Shown piece by piece: positions 1 through 6,486 of a stretch of 13,150 nt of DNA. Source of the stretch: Eubacterium sp. GTDB taxonomy: Bacteria; Bacillota; Clostridia; Lachnospirales; Lachnospiraceae. The notes under the pieces were generated by a model. That model was not told where the DNA came from and searched no databases. It saw only the letters and a list, made by a program, of their open reading frames with translations. Positions within the stretch are counted from its first letter, which is position 1. Every line of letters starts with the position of its first letter. Location of the stretch: contig JAJGAH010000018.1 in NCBI GenBank assembly GCA_020844525.1, positions 1 to 13,150 on the forward strand, read 5' to 3'. The translations under genes and the position numbers were made by a program.

Positions 1-1477
1 TATCGCTGTTGCCGGTAACCTTGGACACAACCGGTTCCACTTCATTGTCCAGATCCGTCAGGCTCATATCCTTGCCAAAATCCACAGTGGTCGCCGTTCC
101 GCCGATGAAATCCAGACTGTAGTTCATCGCATGCTTTCCCTTTGAGGAATATACGAGCATGCCAATCGGAACAGAAATCATAAGAGCCAGACCAATCGCC
201 ATAGTGATGGCTCTTTTCTCGACAAAATGCAGTGTCTTCTTGTGTGTCGTTGTGCCATAAAAGCGGACATTCCGGATCCCGATGCCATAGAAGGCATAGC
301 TGAGCCATCTGGAAACAGCCAGCGCTGTGAACATGGACAGGATCGTTCCAATCGCCAGCGTAGTAGCAAATCCGCGAATGGTTCCGGTACCCATGAGGTA
401 CAGCACCGCCACCGCGATCAGCGTCGTGATCTGCCCATCAAAGATGGCAGAAAATGCCTTGTGGAAACCAGCCCGCAGGGAGCTGTGCAGCCCGGCGCCT
501 GTGGCAAGCTCCTCACGCACACGGGTGTAGATAATAACGTTCGCATCTACAGCCATACCAATGGTCAGGATCAGACCGGCGATGCCTGGCAGTGTCAGCG
601 TGATGTCAAAGGCGTTCATGAACCCAAGGTCCAGGAATGTAAAGATGACCAGCGCCCAGCCCGCAGCCACACCGGACATGCGGAAGATGACGATCATGAA
701 CAGCACGACAAGAAGAAGACCGATCACACCTGCAACGACACTGGTTGAAAGTGCTTCCTGTCCCAGAGATGCGCCGACAACATTGGAATAAATCTCATTC
801 AGTTCCAGAGACAGAGATCCAATACGGATATAGGAAGCAAGCTTCTGCGCCTCCTCCAGAGAGCTCATGCCGGTGATCTGCGCCTTGCCGCCGCTGATCT
901 CCTGCTCAACGGTCGGCGAGCTGACAGTCTGCCCATCATAAATGATTGAGATGGTCTTGCCTACGTTATCTGCCGTCGCCTGCTGAAATTTCTTTGCACC
1001 CGCACTGGTCATCGTCAGCTCTACAATGTACTGCCGTACGCCCGTACTTTGGTTTGTGGTTGAAACACCCTGTGCATCCGCAATATCTGTTCCCTCCAAA
1101 ACCGTGTTGCCATCTGCATCCTGAAATGTCAGCGATCCGGGAGTTCCCAGGTCCTCCAGAATCTCATTGGCATTTGTTACACCGGGAATCTCAACATTGA
1201 TACGATTGAGACCCTGCTGATAGACGTTTGCCTCTGTGCTGTAGGTTGTAACCCTCTGCTGCAGCTTATAAACCGTATCCTGCATATCCTCAGTGGAAGG
1301 ATTCGACTCTGTCGCTTCATAGGTAATGCTCACACCTCCGGAAAGGTCCAGGCCCGTCCGGATATTCCGCATGGAACCTGTATGCAGTTTGCCCCATCCA
1401 AAGATCACGGTAAATCCGAGCAGTACCGTAAGAGCAGCTGTAATGATCAGCACTGCAATACTCTGTTTCTTATTCAT
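1..1477 (-). CDS. secDF: Protein translocase subunit SecDF (SecD-SecF fusion), 3' end outside window
   Basis: This is an accessory subunit of the Sec translocon. SecDF uses the proton gradient to help pull exported proteins across the membrane. About 492 codons are open to the left edge, so the C-terminal half of SecF is missing. The start is ATG at 1477, with an AGAGGA ribosome binding site about 10 nt upstream. The first ~30 residues are a membrane segment, followed by the SecD signature LDLSGG (about residues 43-48) and the periplasmic P1 region. A membrane block follows with GMAVDANVIIYTRVREE (about 302-320), the conserved SecD TM4 motif. The SecF half begins near residue 411 (TLHFVEKR) and includes the DFIGGT motif near 455-460. 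Both halves are in one frame, so it is a fusion as in several Firmicutes. It lies 27 nt after scfB, and cotranscription with scfAB is likely. Confidence 0.95.
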   Translation of the reverse strand, partial: MNKKQSIAVLIITAALTVLLGFTVIFGWGKLHTGSMRNIRTGLDLSGGVSITYEATESNPSTEDMQDTVYKLQQRVTTYSTEANVYQQGLNRINVEIPGVTNANEILEDLGTPGSLTFQDADGNTVLEGTDIADAQGVSTTNQSTGVRQYIVELTMTSAGAKKFQQATADNVGKTISIIYDGQTVSSPTVEQEISGGKAQITGMSSLEEAQKLASYIRIGSLSLELNEIYSNVVGASLGQEALSTSVVAGVIGLLLVVLFMIVIFRMSGVAAGWALVIFTFLDLGFMNAFDITLTLPGIAGLILTIGMAVDANVIIYTRVREELATGAGLHSSLRAGFHKAFSAIFDGQITTLIAVAVLYLMGTGTIRGFATTLAIGTILSMFTALAVSRWLSYAFYGIGIRNVRFYGTTTHKKTLHFVEKRAITMAIGLALMISVPIGMLVYSSKGKHAMNYSLDFIGGTATTVDFGKDMSLTDLDNEVEPVVSKVTGNSD

Positions 1478-1504
1478 CTTCTTTGTCCTCTTGTCACCAA
1501 AAAA

Positions 1505-2893
1505 TCATCCATCGATCTTCATTTCTGTATTGCCTTCATCATCAGCGAGGGCGGCCTTGATCATCAGCGCACATTCCACTCTCTTCCTCTGAAGTGCGCA
1601 GCCAATGTCATAGACATCATTGATATTCCCCTTGAAATTGTAGGAATTGGCTGCACAGCCTCCGGAGCAGTAGAACCTGGAGAAACACTTTGAACATTCC
1701 GGCTTCGAGTAGACATTTACCTTCTTGAACTGCTCCACAAGGTCCGGACGCGTCACACCATCATCTACATTTCCGAGAATAAAATCCGTATTGCCGTCAA
1801 ACTGATGACATGGATACAGATCTCCCCATGGGGAGACTGCAAGATACTCTCCGCCGGACCCGCAGCCGGAAAGACGCTTGTACACGCAGGGTCCGCCGGA
1901 CAGGTCAATCATGAAATGGAAGAAATTGAATCCTCTGCCCTCTTTTGCACGACGGATCATTTCACGGGCAAGGATATCATACTGCTCGCAGATTACCGGT
2001 ACATCCTCCTCACGGATTGCATAATCCTCCGTTGGCGGAGCCACAACCGGTTCCATGGAAATCTGTTTGAATCCCAGATCGGCCAGTGAGATCACGTCCG
2101 CTGCAAAGTCCAGATTATAATGGGTAAAGGTGCCACGCACATAATACTTGTCCTGATGCCGTCTCTCGGCCCATTTCTGGAACTTCGGTATTATCAGATC
2201 GTAGCTTCCCTTCCCGTTCCGGAACGGGCGCATATGGTCATGTACTGATTTTCTTCCGTCTACGGACATCACGACATTGCCCATTTCGCGGTCGCAGAAA
2301 TCCATGATCTCATCATTCACCAGTACACCGTTCGTGGTCAGGGTAAAACGGAATTTCTTGTTGTGTTCCTTCTCCTGGGAACGTCCGTAAGCAACGAGGT
2401 CCTTTACAACCTGCCAGTTCATCGTCGGCTCTCCGCCGAAGAAGTCCACCTCGAGGTTGTGGCGGTTCCCGGAATTGCGGATCAGAAAATCCAGAGCCTT
2501 TTTGCCGACCTCATAGGACATCAGACCGCGTCTGCCGTGATACTCTCCCTCATCCGCAAAGCAATATCTGCAGGCGAGGTTGCAGTCATGGGCGATCTGC
2601 AGACAGAGTGCCTTGACGACCGTCGGTCTTTCACCGAACTGCTCGATGGCATCCCGATAGGCGTCCTCTGTAAAAAGCATGCCCTGGCGCTTCAGCATGT
2701 CACATTCACTGATTGCCTCTGAGATATCGGACACATCATAGCTTCCGGAGAGCTCTGACTGAATTGCATCCGGGCTCTTTCCCTCATCCATCTTCTGAAG
2801 GACGTCATAGGTCAGGTCATCGATGACATGGACTGATCCACTGTTCACATCCAGACAGATATCATAACCGTTATTCTTATATAAATGTATCAA
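1505..2893 (-). CDS. scfB: SCIFF peptide maturase, radical SAM/SPASM thioether-forming enzyme
   Basis: ScfB forms thioether (sactionine-type) crosslinks from the cysteines of the SCIFF precursor, using S-adenosylmethionine and several [4Fe-4S] clusters. The 462-aa protein has an N-terminal peptide-recognition region (about 1-90, starting MIHLYKNNGYDI). The radical SAM motif is CNLACRYC (C104, C108, C111), followed by the SAM-binding FFGGEPT (151-157). The C-terminal SPASM region is rich in cysteines, with GGPC, SGCGSGGEY, LYPCHQ, ECSKCFSRFYCSGGC, C432 and C441. These would hold auxiliary clusters. The start is TTG at 2893, chosen because AGGAG lies 9 nt upstream and the N-terminus matches the family; no nearby ATG fits. 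It lies 107 nt after scfA, separated by a strong stem-loop, and 27 nt before secDF. Confidence 0.95.
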   Translation of the reverse strand: MIHLYKNNGYDICLDVNSGSVHVIDDLTYDVLQKMDEGKSPDAIQSELSGSYDVSDISEAISECDMLKRQGMLFTEDAYRDAIEQFGERPTVVKALCLQIAHDCNLACRYCFADEGEYHGRRGLMSYEVGKKALDFLIRNSGNRHNLEVDFFGGEPTMNWQVVKDLVAYGRSQEKEHNKKFRFTLTTNGVLVNDEIMDFCDREMGNVVMSVDGRKSVHDHMRPFRNGKGSYDLIIPKFQKWAERRHQDKYYVRGTFTHYNLDFAADVISLADLGFKQISMEPVVAPPTEDYAIREEDVPVICEQYDILAREMIRRAKEGRGFNFFHFMIDLSGGPCVYKRLSGCGSGGEYLAVSPWGDLYPCHQFDGNTDFILGNVDDGVTRPDLVEQFKKVNVYSKPECSKCFSRFYCSGGCAANSYNFKGNINDVYDIGCALQRKRVECALMIKAALADDEGNTEMKIDG

Positions 2894-2925
2894 AAAACTA
2901 TCTCCTAACTCTCAATATGGTCATA

Positions 2926-2965
2926 CAAGAATAAAGTGTTCCCGCTCCGTCTGGAACAGGAACAC
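2926..2965 (-). terminator. Stem-loop between scfA and scfB: terminator or attenuator
   Basis: On the minus strand the arms 2965-2953 and 2948-2936 pair over 13 positions (two of them G-U) around an AGAC loop. TTTATTCTTG follows directly. It lies 35 nt after the scfA stop and 42 nt before the scfB start. The shape fits an intrinsic terminator with a broken U-tract, so partial read-through into scfB and secDF is plausible. That would give much more precursor transcript than maturase transcript. The stem is seen in the sequence; the stoichiometry role is inferred. Confidence 0.75.
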
Positions 2966-3000
2966 CTTAGCATGTGATTCCCTGTTTAATTCTGCAATTC

Positions 3001-3147
3001 TTACTTTGCTGCATGCTCGCAGGTCTGATTTCCTACGGTGCAGGATGTCTTGCAGGCTGACTGACAGGATGTCTGGCACTCGCCACATCCGCCATCCTTT
3101 ACAGAATTCTGAAGATTTCTGGTATTTAATGTCTTAATGTGCTTCAT
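3001..3147 (-). CDS. scfA: SCIFF peptide precursor (six cysteines in forty-five residues), 48 aa
   Basis: This is a ribosomally made peptide, the substrate of the ScfB maturase encoded next. It begins MKHIKTLNTRNLQ, which matches the conserved leader of the SCIFF family, and it has six cysteines at residues 21, 24, 28, 32, 36 and 43 (core CGECQTSCQSACKTSC). The start ATG at 3147 has GAGGAGG about 6 nt upstream, one of the strongest ribosome binding sites in the window. The stop is TAA at 3003-3001. A near-consensus promoter lies just upstream. Leader plus Cys-rich core followed by a radical SAM/SPASM gene is the defining layout of this system. The cellular function of mature SCIFF is not established. 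The gene is easily missed because of its length. Confidence 0.95.
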   Translation of the reverse strand: MKHIKTLNTRNLQNSVKDGGCGECQTSCQSACKTSCTVGNQTCEHAAK

Positions 3148-3195
3148 AATGAGCCTCCTCGTTCTTCGCATGCTGATTTTTTTGCATTTACGGGT

Positions 3196-3223
3196 ATTAT
3201 ACCATAGAGCTTCTGGTTTTCAA
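3196..3223 (-). promoter_or_regulatory. Promoter of scfA (sigma-A type)
   Basis: The -35 is TTGAAA (3223-3218) and the -10 is TATAAT (3201-3196), with a 16-nt spacer on the minus strand. The predicted start of transcription is near 3189, about 42 nt before the scfA start codon. The -10 is perfect and the -35 matches five of six. Confidence 0.8.
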
Positions 3224-3253
3224 AGTTTTTTATATTCAGGTGCATGTTTTTTC

Positions 3254-3262
3254 TGCTATACT
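3254..3262 (+). promoter_or_regulatory. Candidate extended -10 promoter of the rlmI-type gene
   Basis: TGCTATACT on the plus strand fits an extended -10 element (TGn followed by TATACT). No good -35 is seen (TTCAGG at 3235-3240). Transcription would begin near 3269 and leave a leader of about 100 nt before the start codon at 3369. This is the divergent partner of the scfA promoter. Confidence 0.45.
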
Positions 3263-3368
3263 TGTTACAATTCACCTAAATAATCAGAACTGCACGGGCG
3301 CTGCCGGTCTTATAACAGGACTCTGCTGCACAGGCAGGAAAAAGCATTATAAATATTCAGGAGACGCT

Positions 3369-4652
3369 ATGAGTGAAATCACAGAAGTAAAACAGCTTGA
3401 AAATATACTTGAAATGGACATCGACACCGATTCAGAAGCAGATCTTGCTGCGGATGCATCCGTAATCCTGAAAAAGGGCGAGGGGCGTACGCTGAAGAAA
3501 GGCGGCTTTTGGATTTTTGATAATGAAATTGCTTCCGTAAACGGGACCTTTGAAAACGGATCCATTCTTGCGGTAAGGGATTTCGACGGATATTTCATGG
3601 GCTACGGCTTTATCAACACAAGTTCCCGCATCCGGGTCCGTATGCTGACACGAAAGAAGGACGAAGCTGTCACACCTGCGCTACTGAAAAGGCGTGTGCA
3701 GGATGCCTGGGATTACAGAAAAAAGGTTATTGACACGTCCAGCTGCAGACTGATCTTTGGCGATGCCGATGCGCTTCCCGGGCTGACCGTTGACAAGTAC
3801 TCGGACATCCTGGTTGTGGAGTCGCTGGCGCTTGGAATAGAACGGCTGAAGGATATTGTACTGAAGGCGCTGACAGAGGTTCTCGCTAATGACGGAATCC
3901 GGATCCGGGGCATTTTTGAGCGCAGCGACGCAAAGGTGCGCCAAAAGGAAGGGCTGCCGAGAATCAAGGGTTTCCTCTCTGCCCCCTTTGACACCAATGT
4001 AGAAATCACTGAGAACGGGATACGCTATATCGTAGACGTGAAGGACGGGCAGAAGACCGGATTTTTCCTGGACCAGAAGCTGAACCGCCGTGCCATCTGG
4101 CCAGTCTGCAAGGGTGCTGATGTGCTGGACTGCTTTACACACACAGGATCCTTCGGTCTGAATGCTGCTTACGCCGGCGCAAAGCACGTTCTGTCTGTGG
4201 ATGCATCTGACACGGCAATCGCACAGGCAAAGGAGAACGCAAGGCTCAATGGCCTGGATGACCGGATTCAGTATGAAGTGGCAGATGTGTTTTCTCTTCT
4301 GCCGGATCTGGAGAAGCAGGGGCAAACCTTTGATGTCGTAATCCTGGACCCGCCGGCCTTCACCAAATCCCGCGCTTCCATCAAGGCCGCAGTAAGGGGA
4401 TACCGTGAGATCAATCTGCGCGGCATGCATCTGGTACGCGACGGCGGCTATCTTGCCACCTGCTCCTGTTCGCACTTCATGGATCAGGAGCTCTTCGCAT
4501 CGACCATTGCGCAGGCTGCGCATGACGCACATGTGCGGCTGCGGCAGGTGGAATTCCGGACGCAGGCACCGGACCATCCGATTCTCTTTGCTTCTCAGGA
4601 TGACTCCTATTATTTAAAGTTCTTTATCTTTCAGGTTATCCGGGATTTCTGA
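3369..4652 (+). CDS. rlmI: Class I SAM-dependent rRNA methyltransferase, RlmI-like (PUA domain)
   Basis: This is predicted to methylate a cytosine C5 in 23S rRNA (C1962 in E. coli RlmI) using SAM. The 427-aa protein has a short acidic N-terminal tail (about 1-30) that typical RlmI lacks. It is followed by a PUA-type RNA-binding domain (VILKKGEGRTLKKGGFWIF). The family-typical FERSDAKVRQKEG and DGQKTGFFLDQKLNR come before the Rossmann methyltransferase fold. That fold has motif I VLDCFTHTGSFG (about 251-262), ILDPPAF (about 325-331) and the cysteine motif CSCSH (365-369) that holds the catalytic Cys of m5C enzymes. The start at 3369 is preferred because AGGAGA lies 8 nt upstream. An in-frame ATG at 3240 has no ribosome binding site, and its extra 43 residues resemble no RlmI N-terminus. 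The exact target nucleotide is assumed from the family. Confidence 0.85.
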   Translation: MSEITEVKQLENILEMDIDTDSEADLAADASVILKKGEGRTLKKGGFWIFDNEIASVNGTFENGSILAVRDFDGYFMGYGFINTSSRIRVRMLTRKKDEAVTPALLKRRVQDAWDYRKKVIDTSSCRLIFGDADALPGLTVDKYSDILVVESLALGIERLKDIVLKALTEVLANDGIRIRGIFERSDAKVRQKEGLPRIKGFLSAPFDTNVEITENGIRYIVDVKDGQKTGFFLDQKLNRRAIWPVCKGADVLDCFTHTGSFGLNAAYAGAKHVLSVDASDTAIAQAKENARLNGLDDRIQYEVADVFSLLPDLEKQGQTFDVVILDPPAFTKSRASIKAAVRGYREINLRGMHLVRDGGYLATCSCSHFMDQELFASTIAQAAHDAHVRLRQVEFRTQAPDHPILFASQDDSYYLKFFIFQVIRDF

Positions 4653-4680
4653 ATAAATGGCCGCCAGATAGATAAGTTCG

Positions 4681-4780
4681 GGAGCAGTCAGGCATTTTTC
4701 CGCCCTGTCGTCATTCGCAAACCGACTGTAATGGTCGGTAATGCTCTGACAAAGGGGCGATAAAATGTCTGCCTGCTTTT
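4681..4780 (+). terminator. Roughly 99-nt imperfect palindrome, probable terminator of the rlmI-type gene
   Basis: The outer arms 4683-4705 and 4755-4777 pair in register over 23 positions with three mismatches and one G-U. Further pairs are GTCA 4710-4713 with TGAC 4747-4750, and ACCGAC 4721-4726 with GTCGGT 4734-4739 around a 7-nt loop. On the plus strand the stem runs into TTTT (4777-4780), which suits termination of the upstream gene. No T-tract is present on the minus strand. It is much longer than a normal terminator, so a small palindromic element or a structured RNA is also possible. Confidence 0.55.
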
Positions 4781-4867
4781 CGCTAAAGCGTTTACTTTAT
4801 AAATTGCATGATGTTCTGTATATCATTATCATGTTTATTACGAATTGATCGATGGCTCGTCTTATTC

Positions 4868-5284
4868 TTATTTTATGAATTGGTCTATGGCCTGATTCAG
4901 GGCCTCGATTTCCTTCATATCACCACTCTCTATTGCATCCACCATGCAGTGCTCCAGATGGTCCTTCAGTATTACCTTTCCAGTGCTGTTCAGGGCGGAT
5001 TTCACTGCGGCGAGCTGGATCAGAACTTCACTGCAGTCCCTCCCCTCTTCTACCATCTTCTTTACCATCGTCAGATGTCCGATGGCGCGGGAAAGCCGGT
5101 TGATCACTGCCTTTGTATTTTGATGATGGTGGGTATGCATGTGGTCATGGTCATGTTCTGCTTCTGCATAATCTATCTCTTCTTGCGTATGTATTTCTAC
5201 ATTTCTTTTTTCTTCTGTCTGTGTTTCAGCGCAATTTCCTTTTTCTCCCGTCTGTGCTGCAGGCATTTCTTTATGCATATCCAT
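4868..5284 (-). CDS. CsoR/FrmR (DUF156) family metal-sensing repressor with His-rich N-terminal extension
   Basis: CsoR-family proteins are all-helical DNA-binding repressors that release DNA on binding Cu(I), other metals or sulfur species. From ATG 5284 the protein has 138 residues against about 85-120 in most relatives. Residues 1-57 are an extra acidic tail ending in a His cluster (EHDHDHMHTHHHQ, about 43-55). The DUF156 core follows (INRLSRAIGHL onward). The C-H-C ligand set is present: C84, H109 and C113 with the 25- and 4-residue spacing of copper CsoR. At the positions where copper CsoR usually has Tyr and Glu as second-shell residues I see Asp83 and Leu129, so the inducer is uncertain. 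An in-frame GTG at 5302 gives 144 aa, but its GTG runs into the GGAGG that sits 11 nt before ATG 5284, so 5284 is preferred. No metal exporter gene adjoins it. Confidence 0.85.
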   Translation of the reverse strand: MDMHKEMPAAQTGEKGNCAETQTEEKRNVEIHTQEEIDYAEAEHDHDHMHTHHHQNTKAVINRLSRAIGHLTMVKKMVEEGRDCSEVLIQLAAVKSALNSTGKVILKDHLEHCMVDAIESGDMKEIEALNQAIDQFIK

Positions 5285-5302
5285 ATTAGTCAGTTCCTCC
5301 AC

Positions 5303-5645
5303 AACATTATTATTTCATTCTTTTCCTTCTGATTTTTTTCTGATCTTTTTTGATTATTTGTTGTATTATTTCTGGTCTTTCTTGCTTTCAGTTTGCTTTT
5401 GCCTTCATTACCAGGATTTTTTTCTGCAGATATATTCAGGCAAAAAGAAGGACTGTACACCTGCAAAAAACAACCGCTGGTGTAACAGTCCTTCTGCCGA
5501 TCTTTAATTCTGACGCACAGGCATTCTTCCTGTACAGCATAGCCTTTCAGATTATCCGGATTTCCAATTTTTCAATGCTCAAATCGTATGAATTCAAACC
5601 ATTTAAATTTCGAACTATATAAACTATATGGATTGGAGATGCCAG
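5303..5645. other. AT-rich 343-nt intergenic region upstream of the csoR-like gene
   Basis: Apart from a minus-strand terminator at 5442-5495 I see no gene here. The right part (5496-5645) is the 3' untranslated tail of the Ala/Ser-rich protein gene. The left part (5303-5440) should carry the csoR-like promoter but shows only weak matches, such as CTGAAA with TAATAC at 17-nt spacing on the minus strand. No GC-rich CsoR-type operator dyad was noticed. The plus-strand reading frame at 5350-5622 has no ribosome binding site and no recognisable protein. Confidence 0.5.
5442..5495 (-). terminator. Intrinsic terminator downstream of the Ala/Ser-rich membrane protein gene
   Basis: On the minus strand AGAAGGACTGT (5495-5485) pairs perfectly with ACAGTCCTTCT (5456-5446). 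The stem continues as ACACC/GGTGT (5483-5479 with 5461-5457) after one bulged base. A T-run follows (5445-5442). It lies about 150 nt after the stop at 5646, leaving a long 3' untranslated region. Confidence 0.75.
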
Positions 5646-6185
5646 TCAAATCGTAAGAATACTGTTAAGGTCGATGTCTGTGTGCACAGCTCTGTAGAAC
5701 TCCAGGTTCTCCTCATGGTATTTTGCATTCTGTCTGTCTCTGGAACGACGGATCAGGGTGATGGTCAGTGCCCAGAACAACAGGAATGTCCAGACAAAGA
5801 GCACCAGGAAAGGTGTGATCATATCGATATAGCCAGTATTGGCATTGCCAGCAGCTATGGTAGTAGCTGGTGCGGCACTGCTCTGTGTCTCCTCCTGTGC
5901 CGCAGAGACGTTTGTCTGCTCTGAAACATAGGAAGCCGCGTTCTGACCAGCAGATACTGAATCATCCGCCGTTGAGGCAGCACCGGCATTACCGGATGAT
6001 GCTGTGCCCGACGCAGAAGCACCTGCAGAGGCAGATGCAGAAGATTGACGCACAACGATCCTGGTGGTTCCCCCTCCAACCAGATCACGCCCGGCGGCAA
6101 ATACACTTGTCGCACAGCCAAGCATGCTTAACGTTAACGCAACAGTGATTAATATTTTTGTAATTTTATTTTTGGCCCCTCTCAT
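5646..6185 (-). CDS. Secreted or membrane-anchored Ala/Ser-rich protein of unknown function
   Basis: I do not recognise a family. The 179-aa protein starts with a basic segment and a hydrophobic stretch (about 1-30) that reads as a signal peptide, with likely cleavage after SVFA. A Cys in SMLGC is present but fits the lipobox poorly. Residues about 45-115 are low-complexity Ala/Ser/Gly/Thr/Gln, a likely extracytoplasmic linker. Residues about 122-145 (MITPFLVLFVWTFLLFWALTI) form one transmembrane helix, followed by Arg-rich RRSRDRQ and a soluble 30-residue tail. Topology would be N-out linker, helix, cytoplasmic tail. The ribosome binding site GGGAG lies about 8 nt before ATG 6185. It has its own extended -10 promoter and terminator, so it is probably monocistronic. 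A small envelope or secretion-related adaptor is a guess only. Confidence 0.75.
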   Translation of the reverse strand: MRGAKNKITKILITVALTLSMLGCATSVFAAGRDLVGGGTTRIVVRQSSASASAGASASGTASSGNAGAASTADDSVSAGQNAASYVSEQTNVSAAQEETQSSAAPATTIAAGNANTGYIDMITPFLVLFVWTFLLFWALTITLIRRSRDRQNAKYHEENLEFYRAVHTDIDLNSILTI

Positions 6186-6230
6186 TGTTCCGCTCCCTCT
6201 TTTCTCATCCAGGCCAGGTCAAATCAGCCT

Positions 6231-6245
6231 GCATTCTCTGAATGC
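6231..6245. promoter_or_regulatory. Dyad GCATTC-N3-GAATGC at the predicted transcription start
   Basis: This is a perfect 6-bp inverted repeat with a 3-nt centre, beginning 5 bp downstream of the -10 hexamer (6256-6251). It would overlap +1 on the minus strand. The position suits a repressor operator or a short 5' hairpin; nothing identifies the protein. Confidence 0.4.
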
Positions 6246-6250
6246 TTCTG

Positions 6251-6259
6251 ATTATAGCA
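6251..6259 (-). promoter_or_regulatory. Extended -10 promoter of the Ala/Ser-rich protein gene
   Basis: TGCTATAAT on the minus strand is a perfect extended -10 (TGn plus TATAAT). The -35 position holds only a T-run. The predicted leader is about 60 nt up to ATG 6185. Confidence 0.65.
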
Positions 6260-6382
6260 CATGTTACGAAACAAAAAAAGGCTTTATTTGCAAGCTTTTT
6301 ACGAGATCTGTCCATCAATTGTTAATTTGTGTCCCAGAGATGCACTGCGCACAATATCTTGTGGAAACGTGGGAAATCAATC

Positions 6383-6429
6383 TTAACATTTGTGTAACAG
6401 TAAAAATCAGTATTAATATTTATGTAACA
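6383..6429. repeat. Two 17-nt direct repeats, TTAAyATTTrTGTAACA, 30 bp apart
   Basis: The copies are 6383-6399 and 6413-6429 and match at 15 of 17 positions. Each contains two TTAACA-like hexamers 11 bp apart, a spacing of one helical turn. A partial third match (TTAATTTGTGT) lies near 6322. This resembles binding sites of response regulators that read direct repeats. Confidence 0.5.
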
Positions 6430-6486
6430 ACAGCAGTGAATAATACATATGGTTCTGAGACCGGACCAGTGCTCTGTTTACCTTTT

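Larger units (their letters stand above)
6186..6486. other. 301-nt intergenic region with promoter, dyad and direct repeats
   Basis: No gene is seen. On the minus strand it holds the promoter of the Ala/Ser-rich protein gene at 6251-6259 and a short dyad at 6231-6245. Farther upstream there is a pair of 17-nt direct repeats at 6383-6429. No clear terminator for the flippase gene that ends at 6487 was found, so read-through from that gene is possible. Confidence 0.6.

Noticed and set aside
3240..3368. Longer start for the RlmI-like gene at ATG 3240
   Set aside because: It has no ribosome binding site, overlaps the predicted promoter region and adds residues unlike the family, whereas ATG 3369 has AGGAGA at a good distance.
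3681..4577. Open frame of 298 codons on the minus strand inside the rlmI-type gene
   Set aside because: It lies wholly antisense to a clear methyltransferase gene and its translation has no recognisable domain; it is a codon-bias shadow.
4808..5332. Hydrophobic 174-codon plus-strand frame resembling a membrane protein
   Set aside because: It is antisense to the csoR-like gene; the His/Asp/Glu-rich sense codons read as Phe/Leu/Val/Met in reverse, which explains the apparent hydrophobicity.
5546..5567. CTTTCAG-TTATCCGG-ATTTC resembling the 3' end of the rlmI-type gene (4628-4649)
   Set aside because: About 20 positions match with one substitution and one indel, but similarity stops outside this stretch, and a match of this size is near what chance gives in a window of this length.
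5350..5622. 90-codon plus-strand frame in the gap upstream of the csoR-like gene
   Set aside because: It has no ribosome binding site, runs through the minus-strand terminator hairpin and is compositionally odd.
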